From Pseudomonadota bacterium (GTDB lineage: Bacteria; Pseudomonadota; Gammaproteobacteria; UBA5335), in NCBI GenBank assembly GCA_002862965.1, contig PKCW01000314.1, positions 1 through 9,050 of the forward strand: a stretch of DNA of 9,050 nt, written 5' to 3'. The notes beneath the pieces were generated by a model that was not told the origin of the DNA, made no database searches, and worked only from the letters and a program-made list of their open reading frames with translations. Below are positions 1 to 5,958 of the stretch, piece after piece (position 1 is the stretch's first letter; each line of letters opens with the position of its first letter). A program made the translations under genes and the position numbers.

Positions 1-61
1 TGGCGTGGCGCCGCAGGAAGGGGCTGGCGGCATCGTGGGCGGCGTAGCCGTAGGTCTTCAT
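1..61 (-). CDS. N-terminal fragment of a probable NAD(P)-dependent zinc-type alcohol dehydrogenase
   Basis: Only the first 20 codons lie in the window; the gene runs off the left edge. The ATG at 61-59 is preceded by a good ribosome binding site, GGGAG, eight bases upstream (in the minus-strand reading). The peptide begins MKTYGYAAHDAASPF, which resembles the start of the cinnamyl-alcohol-dehydrogenase-like, zinc-dependent NAD(P) alcohol dehydrogenases (typically MKT.GYAA..A.SPL.PF). The residues after the SPF part do not follow the usual pattern, and no catalytic zinc ligand or Rossmann motif is visible because the fragment is too short. It is oriented in the same direction as the two-component genes upstream, 145 bp after the kinase stop, so it could be the last gene of that transcript or have its own promoter. 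The start and frame are fairly well supported; the family assignment rests on memory of N-termini only. Confidence 0.45.
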   Translation of the reverse strand, partial: MKTYGYAAHDAASPFLRRHA

Positions 62-206
62 CGCATGCACTCCCGGGAATGGTTGTCGGTGACGCCGCCT
101 GCGTCCGATCGGCAAGCGCGGCGGTCTGCCCCGTATGGAGCGAGCCACGGCGGAAAGGTTCCGGCCGATGCCGCACCGGTCACGGGTCGGACATCGCGGC
201 GCGGAT
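62..206. other. Intergenic gap between kinase stop and dehydrogenase start
   Basis: This 145-bp GC-rich gap separates the histidine kinase stop from the next minus-strand start. I see the ribosome binding site of the downstream gene but no hairpin followed by a T-run and no convincing -35/-10 pair, so read-through from the two-component operon is possible. Confidence 0.4.
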
Positions 207-1571
207 CTAGCGGAGTGGCAGCCGGATCTCGACGCGCAAGCCGTGGCCATCCTTGCCCGGGGAAGTCCGGGCGGTCCCGCGATGCAATTCGAGCACCTGG
301 CGGACGATCGACAAGCCCAGACCGGAGCCCGGACTCTCCATGCCGGGCGGGCGGAAAAAGCGCTCCCAGACCCTTTCGCGCAGGGCCTCGGGAATACCCG
401 GGCCGGTATCCTCGACCGCAAGCCGTGCATGACCCTCATCCATCCGGAGGGTCACGCCGATGCGCCCCTCGCGCGGGGAATATCGGATGGCATTGTCGAG
501 CAGATTGCGCAGCATGATGGCAATCGCCTCTGCTCGACCATGGGCCAACACACAGGCCTCGGCAGGCATCTCCAGACTCAGATCCTGATCCTTCGTCAAG
601 GCCGCCGGCGCGAGTTCGGCGACGCCCGCTGCCAGCAACGACTTCAGGTCCACGGGCGCCGTCGTCAACTGATCTGCAGCCTGTTCCAGGCGGGCGAGTT
701 GCAGCATCTGGGAGACCGTGCGCGACAGGCGATCGATACCCCTCAGCAGCCGTTGATGAGCGAGTTCCCGGCTTGCCTCATCCGCCAGCGGGTTCAGGCC
801 CTCGATCTGGAGCCGCACCAGGGCCAAGGGCGTACGGAGTTCATGCGCGGCGTCGCTGGTGAATCGCCGTTCCTGCGCCAGCGCCTGATCCAGACGCGCC
901 ATGAGTTCATTGATCGCCGCGATGATCGGACCGAGTTCGGCCGGCAAGCCCGTCAACGGCAGGGGATCCAGCCGATCGGGGCGCCGCGCGGCAATGTCGG
1001 CAACGAGGGTCTTCAGCGGGGCGAGGCCCTGACTCACCAGCCAGGCCACCAACACGGCCGTCAAGGGGACCAGCGCCAGGTTCTTGCTCAAGGTCCGGCG
1101 CGCGATCATCTCGGCCATTTCGCCGCGCACGTCCCCGCGTTCCGCCACCTGGATCGTGAGTGCGTGGTCGGGGTCCGGCAGCGTGAAGACGCGCCAGGCC
1201 GAACCCGTATCGCGGACATTCTGGAATCCGGCCCGCAGCGAGCCATAGGGCTGATCGGAACGTGCCGACGCCGACCGCGCCGCCAGCCGCTCGCCCTGCC
1301 AGACCTGAAAGTTGAGTTTGCGCTCATAGGGATGCCCGACAGCCCCGGCCTCCAGAGGAGCCGGCCACACCAGCATCGGCTCGCCGGACCGTGGAAGGGC
1401 GTCGGCGAGGAGGTTGTGAACGATGCGGGCGTACTGGGCGAGGTGCGCGTCGAAGATTTCTTCGGTTTCGTGATAACTGTCCCGATAGCTCCAGAGACTG
1501 TCGAGCACCGAGAGGGTCGTGAGTGTCGCCAGCAGTCCGACGATCAGCCGCAGACGGAGGCTGGTGATCAT
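207..1571 (-). CDS. Sensor histidine kinase, QseC/PmrB-like (OmpR-partner type)
   Basis: A 454-residue membrane histidine kinase that would autophosphorylate and pass phosphate to the regulator encoded just upstream. Segments in order: transmembrane helix about 6-25; periplasmic sensing region about 26-162; second transmembrane helix about 163-182; a short linker; dimerisation and phosphoacceptor helix with FTSDAAHELRTPLA, phosphorylated His at 243; N-box LLRNLLDNAIRYS with Asn356 and Asn360; G1 box VEDTGPGIP from 386; F-box RFFR near 404; G2 box GSGLGLSIV from 415. All catalytic motifs are intact. The start at 1571 was chosen because it opens directly on the first hydrophobic helix and overlaps the regulator stop as ATGA (1571-1568), a classic translational coupling. 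A longer frame extends upstream but would run inside the regulator gene. The small periplasmic domain has no recognisable ligand motif, so the signal is unknown; QseC versus PmrB or TctE cannot be separated here. Confidence 0.93.
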   Translation of the reverse strand: MITSLRLRLIVGLLATLTTLSVLDSLWSYRDSYHETEEIFDAHLAQYARIVHNLLADALPRSGEPMLVWPAPLEAGAVGHPYERKLNFQVWQGERLAARSASARSDQPYGSLRAGFQNVRDTGSAWRVFTLPDPDHALTIQVAERGDVRGEMAEMIARRTLSKNLALVPLTAVLVAWLVSQGLAPLKTLVADIAARRPDRLDPLPLTGLPAELGPIIAAINELMARLDQALAQERRFTSDAAHELRTPLALVRLQIEGLNPLADEASRELAHQRLLRGIDRLSRTVSQMLQLARLEQAADQLTTAPVDLKSLLAAGVAELAPAALTKDQDLSLEMPAEACVLAHGRAEAIAIMLRNLLDNAIRYSPREGRIGVTLRMDEGHARLAVEDTGPGIPEALRERVWERFFRPPGMESPGSGLGLSIVRQVLELHRGTARTSPGKDGHGLRVEIRLPLR

Positions 1572-2230
1572 GCCGGGCGTTCGATCAGGTAGCCCACGCC
1601 CCTCACGGTGCGGATGAGCTCCGTCCCCAGCTTGCGCCGCAAATGATGGATGTGGACCTCGATGGCGTTGCTCTCCACGTCCTGCCCCCATCCGTAGAGC
1701 GTCTCTTCCAGCTCGGCCCGGGACAATACCTGTCCGGACCGGGCCAGCAGTGCCTGCAGCAGTGCAAACTCACGGCGGCTGAGCTCGACCGGTTGACCGT
1801 CCTGACTGACGCGCATCGACGCAGGATCGAGAACCAGGGCGCCATGCACGAGGAGGGCCTGGCGGCGACCCTGGCGGCGCCGCTGCACGGCGCGCAGCCG
1901 CGCCGTCAGCTCGTCGATCGAAAACGGCTTGATCAGATAGTCATCCGCGCCGGCGTCGAGCCCTTGGACGCGGTCCTCGACCGCATCGCGAGCCGTGAGA
2001 ATGATGACGGGCTCGGAATAGCCGGCCTGCCGCAGTCGTGACAGGTACGCGAAGCCATCCTCGTCCGGCAGCCCCAGATCCAGCAACAGCACATCGAACA
2101 CTTCGCCGTGCAGCATGGCCTGGGCCTGCGCGGTGGACCGCGCCCAGCTCGGCTGGTGACCTTTTGCCCGCAACGCATCGCTGAGCGCCGGCCCGAAGTC
2201 GGGATCATCTTCGACGATTAATAGCCGCAT
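1568..2230 (-). CDS. Two-component response regulator, OmpR/PhoB family, QseB/PmrA-like
   Basis: A 220-residue DNA-binding response regulator, the normal length for the family. The receiver domain (1-115) has the acidic pocket Glu7-Asp8-Asp9, phosphoacceptor Asp51 in LLLDLGLPDEDG, Thr79 in ILTA, and Lys101 in LIKPF. The C-terminal winged helix (about 125-220) has the recognition-helix signature SNAIEVHIHHLRRKLG and ends RTVRGVGYLIERPA, typical of the QseB/PmrA/TctD group. The start at 2230 gives MRLLIVEDDP, the canonical beginning; the open frame continues upstream, but those residues are not receiver sequence. No good Shine-Dalgarno precedes this ATG, and a possible -10 lies only a few bases upstream, so the message may be leaderless. 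The gene precedes its kinase with a 4-nt overlap and is divergent from the exported protein at 2475, which makes that intergenic region the natural place for its operators. Confidence 0.93.
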   Translation of the reverse strand: MRLLIVEDDPDFGPALSDALRAKGHQPSWARSTAQAQAMLHGEVFDVLLLDLGLPDEDGFAYLSRLRQAGYSEPVIILTARDAVEDRVQGLDAGADDYLIKPFSIDELTARLRAVQRRRQGRRQALLVHGALVLDPASMRVSQDGQPVELSRREFALLQALLARSGQVLSRAELEETLYGWGQDVESNAIEVHIHHLRRKLGTELIRTVRGVGYLIERPA

Positions 2231-2234
2231 GCGA

Positions 2235-2262
2235 GTTATGTTAACCTGCGCTGCCTTGTTGA
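2235..2262 (-). promoter_or_regulatory. Candidate promoter of the two-component operon, possibly leaderless
   Basis: Read on the minus strand, TCAACA (2262-2257) and CATAAC (2240-2235) are separated by 16 bp; each matches four of six consensus sigma-70 positions. Transcription would begin at or next to the regulator ATG at 2230, consistent with the lack of a Shine-Dalgarno there. This is a weak match found by eye, and other promoters further upstream are possible. Confidence 0.28.
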
Positions 2263-2318
2263 GGGACCGGCATTCCGACATCTGGAAGTCAGCGTCCGCC
2301 GGCCTCGCCCAGGCCAGA

Positions 2319-2388
2319 CCTCGACCGTCAAACACGGGCTGACTCCGCTAGAATGGAGTCGCTTGCCGTGTACGGTTCAAGGTCGAGG
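2319..2388. repeat. Nested inverted repeats in the divergent intergenic region
   Basis: Two perfect dyads sit one inside the other. The outer pair is CCTCGACC (2319-2326) and GGTCGAGG (2381-2388). The inner pair is GACTCC (2341-2346) and GGAGTC (2355-2360), separated by 8 bp. Their centres (2353.5 and 2350.5) nearly coincide. The inner spacer contains TAGAAT (2349-2354), a one-mismatch match to a sigma-70 -10 box on the plus strand, although no good -35 lies 16-18 bp before it. The arrangement could be an operator overlapping the promoter of the exported protein gene, or a folded leader. Dyads of this size also occur by chance in a GC-rich gap of about 240 bp. Confidence 0.35.
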
Positions 2389-2456
2389 CGGTATCGCCGG
2401 CGGCCGGCGGGGGGATGGACTACCAACAAAGACAACAAGCGATTTTTCAATGGATT

Positions 2457-2463
2457 GAGGAGG
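2457..2463 (+). promoter_or_regulatory. Ribosome binding site deciding the start of the exported protein
   Basis: GAGGAGG is a near-perfect Shine-Dalgarno sequence, 11 nt before the ATG at 2475. It lies inside the longer in-frame reading from 2415 and so argues against that upstream start. Confidence 0.7.
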
Positions 2464-2474
2464 AATATCGTACC

Positions 2475-3758
2475 ATGCGGAAGTGTAAGAGAATGGCGCA
2501 AGGCGCCGTGGCCGGACTGGGTGTCCTGGCTTGCGCCGGTTTGGCGCATGCCGCCCCTGAAGGGGATCTGAGCGCCGCCCGGGCCATGGAAGTGGTCAAC
2601 GTCAAAGGCAGTGCACTGGGCGCCCTGAAAGGTCAGGCGTTCAACGACTATTCGGTCATGGCGGTAGCGGGCGGGAAGCTCGCCGCCATCCCGTTCCAGT
2701 TCGACGACATGAACGAGCGCGGGTTTCCCTACGTTCCCGGCGGCAAGCTCAAGATCAAGGGCACCGAGGGCAAGGTCGACGAAAACGACGAGCTCGTCTT
2801 CATGCTCAAGGATACCGGCGCCAAGGCCAGCCCCGAAATGCTTTCGGCGGCAGGCAAGGTGGTCTCCGAGATCAAGCTGGCGGATGGCGGCACGACCGGC
2901 TATGCCTACGTGGTCCAGGGCAATGCCGCGCGCAGTGACAAAGTCTACGCCCGTTACGATCAGGCAACGGGTCTGATCAAGGCGGAAAACTGGAGTCTGC
3001 AGATGGACCCCGGCAAGCCGCTCAACTGGAGCGACTTGAAGGTCAAGACCTTCAAGCAGGATCGGACCATCCTCGATACCATGAAGCTGCGCGTCAGAGC
3101 CAAGCTCGGGTTCATCAAGGCCACCATCAACAACAACATGGTGCCCAACAAAGTCATCGCCGTGAAGAACGGCCCGGTGCGCAGCATCGTCGAGGCCGAC
3201 GCCTCCATTTCCATCCTCGGCATCCAGCTCCTCTCCGCCGCCGCGGATTTCGTCTCGACGGCCAACTCCTTCGAGGTTCCCGTCCTCGCCACCATCCCCT
3301 CCGCGGCCTCGGCGCTGAGCGATCTGGCGATCGAGATCTCGTTGGACTTCAACGAACTCGATGGCGCAATGGTGCGCTCCGCCCTCACCACCCAACCCAT
3401 CACCTCCGGCAAGAAAGCGCCGGGGCCGCTCAAGGCCAACCTGAAGGACAACTGGCTCAGCGGCACGCACCCAGACGGCTTCGACATCGCCGCATTCTTC
3501 GCGGTCACCCCGGGCGTGCAGGCGGAACTCGATGGCCTTTACAAGGACGCAGGCAATGGGGATGAGCCGGATGAACCGGAACGCTTCAAGGGCAGCCATC
3601 CGCAGGTGGGCTGGTCGGTGACCAAGATCCCAACCGGCGCGGATCTGGACTTGATCGTGCGGCTGTTCTTCGGCGATGGCCTGTGGCAGGGCAACGACCC
3701 GACCAACGCCATCAAGCAACTCAAGGGGCCCATCAAGCCCGAAGTCACGGCGCTCTAA
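2475..3758 (+). CDS. Exported protein of unknown function
   Basis: A 427-residue protein I do not recognise as a named family. It starts with a clear export signal: a basic n-region (MRKCKR), a hydrophobic stretch to about residue 25, and a signal peptidase I site after AHA26. Cys20 within GVLAC also loosely fits a lipobox, so a lipoprotein is an alternative. The mature part is soluble, with no further membrane helices. Notable stretches are IPFQFDDMNERG (72-83) and DENDELVFMLKDTG (102-115), a pairing seen in several uncharacterised secreted proteins, an Asn-rich spot (INNNM, 218-222) and an acidic loop near 360-370 (NGDEPDEPER). Only Cys4 and Cys20 are present, both in the signal region, so disulfides and haem-binding CXXCH motifs are absent from the mature protein. 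The start at 2475 is preferred over the in-frame ATG at 2415 because GAGGAGG (2457-2463) lies 11 nt upstream and the signal peptide begins cleanly there. It is a single-gene transcript ending at the terminator at 3781-3814, divergent from the two-component operon. Confidence 0.8.
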   Translation: MRKCKRMAQGAVAGLGVLACAGLAHAAPEGDLSAARAMEVVNVKGSALGALKGQAFNDYSVMAVAGGKLAAIPFQFDDMNERGFPYVPGGKLKIKGTEGKVDENDELVFMLKDTGAKASPEMLSAAGKVVSEIKLADGGTTGYAYVVQGNAARSDKVYARYDQATGLIKAENWSLQMDPGKPLNWSDLKVKTFKQDRTILDTMKLRVRAKLGFIKATINNNMVPNKVIAVKNGPVRSIVEADASISILGIQLLSAAADFVSTANSFEVPVLATIPSAASALSDLAIEISLDFNELDGAMVRSALTTQPITSGKKAPGPLKANLKDNWLSGTHPDGFDIAAFFAVTPGVQAELDGLYKDAGNGDEPDEPERFKGSHPQVGWSVTKIPTGADLDLIVRLFFGDGLWQGNDPTNAIKQLKGPIKPEVTAL

Positions 3759-3780
3759 GGCCGCTTCGGCAAGCCCAACG

Positions 3781-3814
3781 AAGAAAGGCCGGTCAGTTGA
3801 CCGGCCTTTCTTTT
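3781..3814. terminator. Strong hairpin terminator between convergent genes, possibly bidirectional
   Basis: A perfect 14-bp stem (3781-3794 with 3799-3812) encloses the loop AGTT. On the plus strand the arm ends in TTTCTTTT (3807-3814), giving a good intrinsic terminator 22 nt after the stop of the exported protein. On the minus strand the same stem ends in TTTCTT, so it could also stop transcripts of the RNA-binding protein gene, whose stop is at 3871. Confidence 0.9.
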
Positions 3815-3870
3815 ATGGGCGGATCTAAAAGGACTCGATCCGCTCCGCGCTGGTTCCGAGCCTGTCTAGC

Positions 3871-4179
3871 TCAGAAGCGGCGGGGACCGCCGGGGCCACG
3901 GCGGGGACCGCCGCTGCCGCCGCCAGGACCGGCACCGCGGTCCATGGCCTCGTTCACGCGCAGGCTGCGGCCATTCATATCGGCCCCATCCAGAGCGCTG
4001 ATGGCGGCCGCTGCATCCGGCCCTTCCATCTCCACGAAACCGAAGCCGCGCGGGCGGCCGGTTTCGCGATCCGAGATCAGCTTGACCGACAGCACATTGC
4101 CATGGGCTTCGAACAGGCTGCGAACTTCATCTTCCGTGGCGTTAAAAGGCAGGTTACCGACATAAATGGACTTGGGCAT
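3871..4179 (-). CDS. Small RRM-type RNA-binding protein with Gly/Arg-rich tail
   Basis: A 102-residue single-RRM protein of the kind found in cyanobacteria and many proteobacteria. RNP2 is IYVGNL (5-10) and RNP1 is RGFGFVEM (44-51), including the aromatic residues that stack on RNA bases (Tyr6, Phe46, Phe48). The fold runs to about residue 78 and is followed by a Gly/Pro/Arg-rich tail ending GGPRRF, partly encoded by a DNA duplication. It likely binds single-stranded RNA; targets and role (cold response, RNA chaperoning) are inferred from the family. The start at 4179 gives the standard MPKSIYVGNLPFN opening and has AGGA nine nt upstream; an in-frame extension to 4239 would include hairpin and T-run sequence and is unlikely. 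The gene lies 208 bp downstream of the dihydroorotate dehydrogenase on the same strand and converges on the exported protein gene. Its leader carries a terminator-like hairpin, suggesting control at transcription elongation. Confidence 0.92.
   Translation of the reverse strand: MPKSIYVGNLPFNATEDEVRSLFEAHGNVLSVKLISDRETGRPRGFGFVEMEGPDAAAAISALDGADMNGRSLRVNEAMDRGAGPGGGSGGPRRGPGGPRRF
3878..3913. repeat. 15-bp direct repeat, 21-bp period, in the RNA-binding protein tail
   Basis: The sequence CGGCGGGGACCGCCG occurs at 3878-3892 and again at 3899-3913, exactly 21 bp apart. It encodes the repeated GGPRR units of the C-terminal tail, so the tail appears to have grown by duplication of seven codons. 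Confidence 0.85.
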
Positions 4180-4197
4180 AAACAGGATTCCTAAACT

Positions 4198-4226
4198 AAA
4201 AAATACAGGTGGCCTCGTGGCCCTGT
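4198..4226 (-). terminator. Terminator-like hairpin in the leader of the RNA-binding protein gene
   Basis: On the minus strand, ACAG-GGCC-ACGA-GGCC-AC-CTGT forms an 8-bp stem with a 2-nt bulge and a 4-nt loop (4226-4205), followed at once by ATTTTTT (4204-4198). This looks like a modest intrinsic terminator, but it sits about 19 nt before the start codon and just upstream of the AGGA ribosome binding site. Either it is a regulated attenuator of the RRM gene or it ends a short upstream RNA; a terminator for the more distant dehydrogenase transcript is also possible. Confidence 0.55.
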
Positions 4227-4331
4227 GTAACCGTGGCACTGCCCTCGCGGGGCGAACACCACACCGAACACCACGGCGCGGACGAAGTGCGCAGCGATGA
4301 CTCCGATCCGCACAGGCGAATCGGTGCCGCT

Positions 4332-4373
4332 AGTATGCACCCATTCCTGACGCGATACATATAAAAAATTTTT
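4332..4373 (-). promoter_or_regulatory. Candidate promoter with A/T tract for the RNA-binding protein gene
   Basis: On the minus strand, the tract AAAAATTTTTT (4373-4363) resembles an UP element. It is followed by ATGTAT (4360-4355), 17 bp, then CATACT (4337-4332), which matches four of six -10 positions. The -35 is poor. If real, it would give an untranslated leader of about 145 nt containing the hairpin at 4205-4226. The surrounding DNA is otherwise GC-rich, which makes this A/T block stand out. Confidence 0.3.
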
Positions 4374-4380
4374 GAAACGT

Positions 4381-4415
4381 GGCCGGGTCATGGACAGACG
4401 GGACTCGTCCCGGCC
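4381..4415 (-). terminator. Possible weak terminator overlapping the dehydrogenase stop
   Basis: GGCCGGG (4381-4387) and CCCGGCC (4409-4415) form a 7-bp inverted repeat that spans the stop codon at 4388-4390, with the competing small dyad GGGAC/GTCCC inside it. In the direction of transcription a T-rich stretch follows only about seven to ten bases later, interrupted by an A-run. The fit to an intrinsic terminator is poor. Confidence 0.25.
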
Positions 4416-5377
4416 GAAACGGGTACCGAGGCGCTGCCGACCACCTCACTCACATGGCTCAGGCCCTGTGCCTGGAGGTAATGCCGGATTCCGGCCGTGA
4501 TCCGCGTCGCAATGAGGGGATCGTAGAACAAGGCCGTACCCACACCAACCGCGCTCGCGCCCGCAATGAGGAAATCCAGTGCGTCCTCGGCGCTGGCGAT
4601 ACCGCCCTGCCCGATGATGGGTATGCCATGCGGCTGCGCGACCTGTGCGACCTGAAACACCTTGAGCAGCGCGATCGGCTTGATGGCCGGCCCGGAAAGT
4701 CCGCCCTGCACGTTGCCCAGCACGGGCTGGCGGCTGCGTCGGTCGATCGCCATCCCCTGCAGCGTATTGATCACGGCGAAGGCGTCCGTGCCCGCCTCGA
4801 TGCAGCGCCGCGCATTGGCCTGGATGTCCGTCTGGTTCGGTGAAAGCTTCGTGATCAGTGGCTTGCGGGTCTCCCGGCGACAGGCGGCAACCACCCGTGC
4901 CGACATTTCCGGATCGTTCCCGAAAGCCACCCCACCTTCCTTGACATTGGGACAGGAGATATTGATCTCGATGGCGTCGATGGGCGAAGCGTCGAAGCGA
5001 CGGGTCACCTCGGCGTATTCCTCCACCGTCGAGCCGGACACGTTGGCAATGAAACGGGTCTCGGAAAAATCCAGCGTCGGCAGAATGTCGCGCACGACGA
5101 CTTCGACGCCCGGGTTCTGCAAGCCGATGGCGTTGAGCATGCCGGCCGCGGTTTCGACGATGCGGTGGGGTGCGTTGCCCAGGCGAGCCGCCTGCGTCGT
5201 TCCCTTGAGGCAGATGGCGCCGACATCGCGGTTCGAGAAACCCGACACCCGCGTATACTCTTCGCCGAATCCGACGCAACCGGACAAGAGGACCACCGGA
5301 TTGGCAAATTCCAGTCCGCAGAATCGGATGCGCAGCGGGTCTGCGTCGGAGAAGCCATCGAAAGGCGCACGAGCCAT
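4388..5377 (-). CDS. pyrD: Dihydroorotate dehydrogenase, class 1B-type catalytic subunit
   Basis: A 329-residue FMN enzyme that oxidises dihydroorotate to orotate in pyrimidine synthesis. The TIM barrel shows the expected sites: Lys58 in CLKGTT, NAIGLQNPG (82-90), Asn139 and the catalytic base Cys142 in NISCPNVKEGG, Lys177 in ITKLSPN, Asn204 in VINT, and the FMN phosphate-binding segments IIGQGGI (254-260) and VGVGTALF (277-284). A cysteine base marks the cytosolic class 1 enzymes; class 2, the usual membrane-bound gammaproteobacterial form, uses serine and carries an N-terminal membrane-binding extension, absent here. Sequence flavour favours class 1B, which normally pairs with the iron-sulfur/FAD subunit PyrK, but no pyrK lies in this window. 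The start at 5377 has AAGGA seven nt upstream. The protein is somewhat longer than a typical 1B subunit, with about 15 extra residues at the N-terminus and about 20 at the C-terminus. It is divergent from trmL, 71 bp away. Confidence 0.9.
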   Translation of the reverse strand: MARAPFDGFSDADPLRIRFCGLEFANPVVLLSGCVGFGEEYTRVSGFSNRDVGAICLKGTTQAARLGNAPHRIVETAAGMLNAIGLQNPGVEVVVRDILPTLDFSETRFIANVSGSTVEEYAEVTRRFDASPIDAIEINISCPNVKEGGVAFGNDPEMSARVVAACRRETRKPLITKLSPNQTDIQANARRCIEAGTDAFAVINTLQGMAIDRRSRQPVLGNVQGGLSGPAIKPIALLKVFQVAQVAQPHGIPIIGQGGIASAEDALDFLIAGASAVGVGTALFYDPLIATRITAGIRHYLQAQGLSHVSEVVGSASVPVSAGTSPVCP

Positions 5378-5448
5378 CGGGTGTCCTTGCCGGAACGGGC
5401 AGATGCCGAAACGAGCGCCATCTTATCAAGTCGGCAGGGAGCACACGA

Positions 5449-5916
5449 TTGGCGCTGCATGTGATTCTTTACGAACCGGAGATTCCGCCCAATACCGGCA
5501 ACGTCATCCGCCTCTGTGCCAACACGGGTGCGCGCCTGCACCTGATTCACCCGGCGGGATTTGCGCTCGATGAAGCGCGGTTGCGCCGCGCCGGCCTGGA
5601 TTATCGCGAGTTTGTCCGCGTCGAGGAGCACGCCGATCTGGCCGCATGCCTCGAACTCGTGCGCCCGCGTCGCGTGTTCGCGCTATCGACGCGCGGGACG
5701 ACCCGCCTGTTCGACACCCGGTTTGCGAAGGGCGATGCGCTGCTGTTCGGGCCCGAAAGCCGGGGATTGCCCGAACCGGTGCTGGCCATGCTGCCACGGG
5801 AGCAGATCCTCCGGTTGCCGATGCAACCGGGCAACCGCAGCCTCAATCTGTCCAACGCGGTTGCCGTGAGCGTCTTTGAAGCGTGGCGCCAACTGGGGTT
5901 TCCCGGAGCGGAATGA
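5449..5916 (+). CDS. trmL: tRNA (cytidine(34)-2'-O)-methyltransferase, SPOUT family
   Basis: A 155-residue enzyme, close to the 157 of E. coli TrmL (YibK), which methylates the 2'-hydroxyl of the wobble nucleotide in leucine tRNAs. The SPOUT motifs are complete: motif 1 IPPNTGNVIRLCANTG (about 12-27), motif 2 LLFGPESRGLP (about 98-108) and motif 3 NRSLNLSNAVAVSVFEAWRQ (128-147), which form the knotted S-adenosylmethionine site. The start codon is TTG at 5449: GGGAG (5437-5441) is seven nt upstream, and the resulting MALHVILYEPEIPPNTGN matches the family N-terminus, whereas no ATG is available there. The gene is divergent from pyrD and convergent with gpsA, leaving 42 bp to the gpsA stop; trmL beside the gpsA-secB cluster is also the arrangement in enteric bacteria. 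Confidence 0.95.
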   Translation: MALHVILYEPEIPPNTGNVIRLCANTGARLHLIHPAGFALDEARLRRAGLDYREFVRVEEHADLAACLELVRPRRVFALSTRGTTRLFDTRFAKGDALLFGPESRGLPEPVLAMLPREQILRLPMQPGNRSLNLSNAVAVSVFEAWRQLGFPGAE

Positions 5917-5921
5917 GCACC

Positions 5922-5935
5922 TGCCGGAACCGGCA
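5922..5935. terminator. Small hairpin between the convergent trmL and gpsA
   Basis: TGCCGG-AA-CCGGCA is a perfect dyad starting five bases after the trmL stop. It has no T-run on either strand, so it is at most a weak or factor-assisted terminator or a transcript-stabilising hairpin shared by the two convergent genes. Confidence 0.3.
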
Positions 5936-5958
5936 CGGCTCACGGCCCGCCGCGCGCG

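Noticed and set aside
135..1592. 485-codon open frame antisense to the histidine kinase
   Set aside because: The kinase motifs on the minus strand are complete and unambiguous; the antisense product is Arg/Gln/His-rich low-information sequence.
2415..2474. Upstream in-frame ATG extension of the exported protein
   Set aside because: It would bury the signal peptide behind 20 charged residues (DYQQRQQ...) and overlap the strong Shine-Dalgarno at 2457-2463.
2328..3719. 463-codon open frame antisense to the exported protein gene
   Set aside because: It is rich in His, Gly, Arg and Asp with no domain pattern, and the sense strand has a signal peptide, ribosome binding site and terminator. Long antisense frames are expected in high-GC coding DNA.
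4191..4391. 66-codon minus-strand frame beginning with an ATGA overlap at the pyrD stop and filling the leader of the RNA-binding protein gene
   Set aside because: The overlap is tempting for translational coupling, but the product has no recognisable features, and the frame crosses the A/T tract, candidate promoter and hairpin. I could not support it as a gene, though a leader ORF is not excluded.
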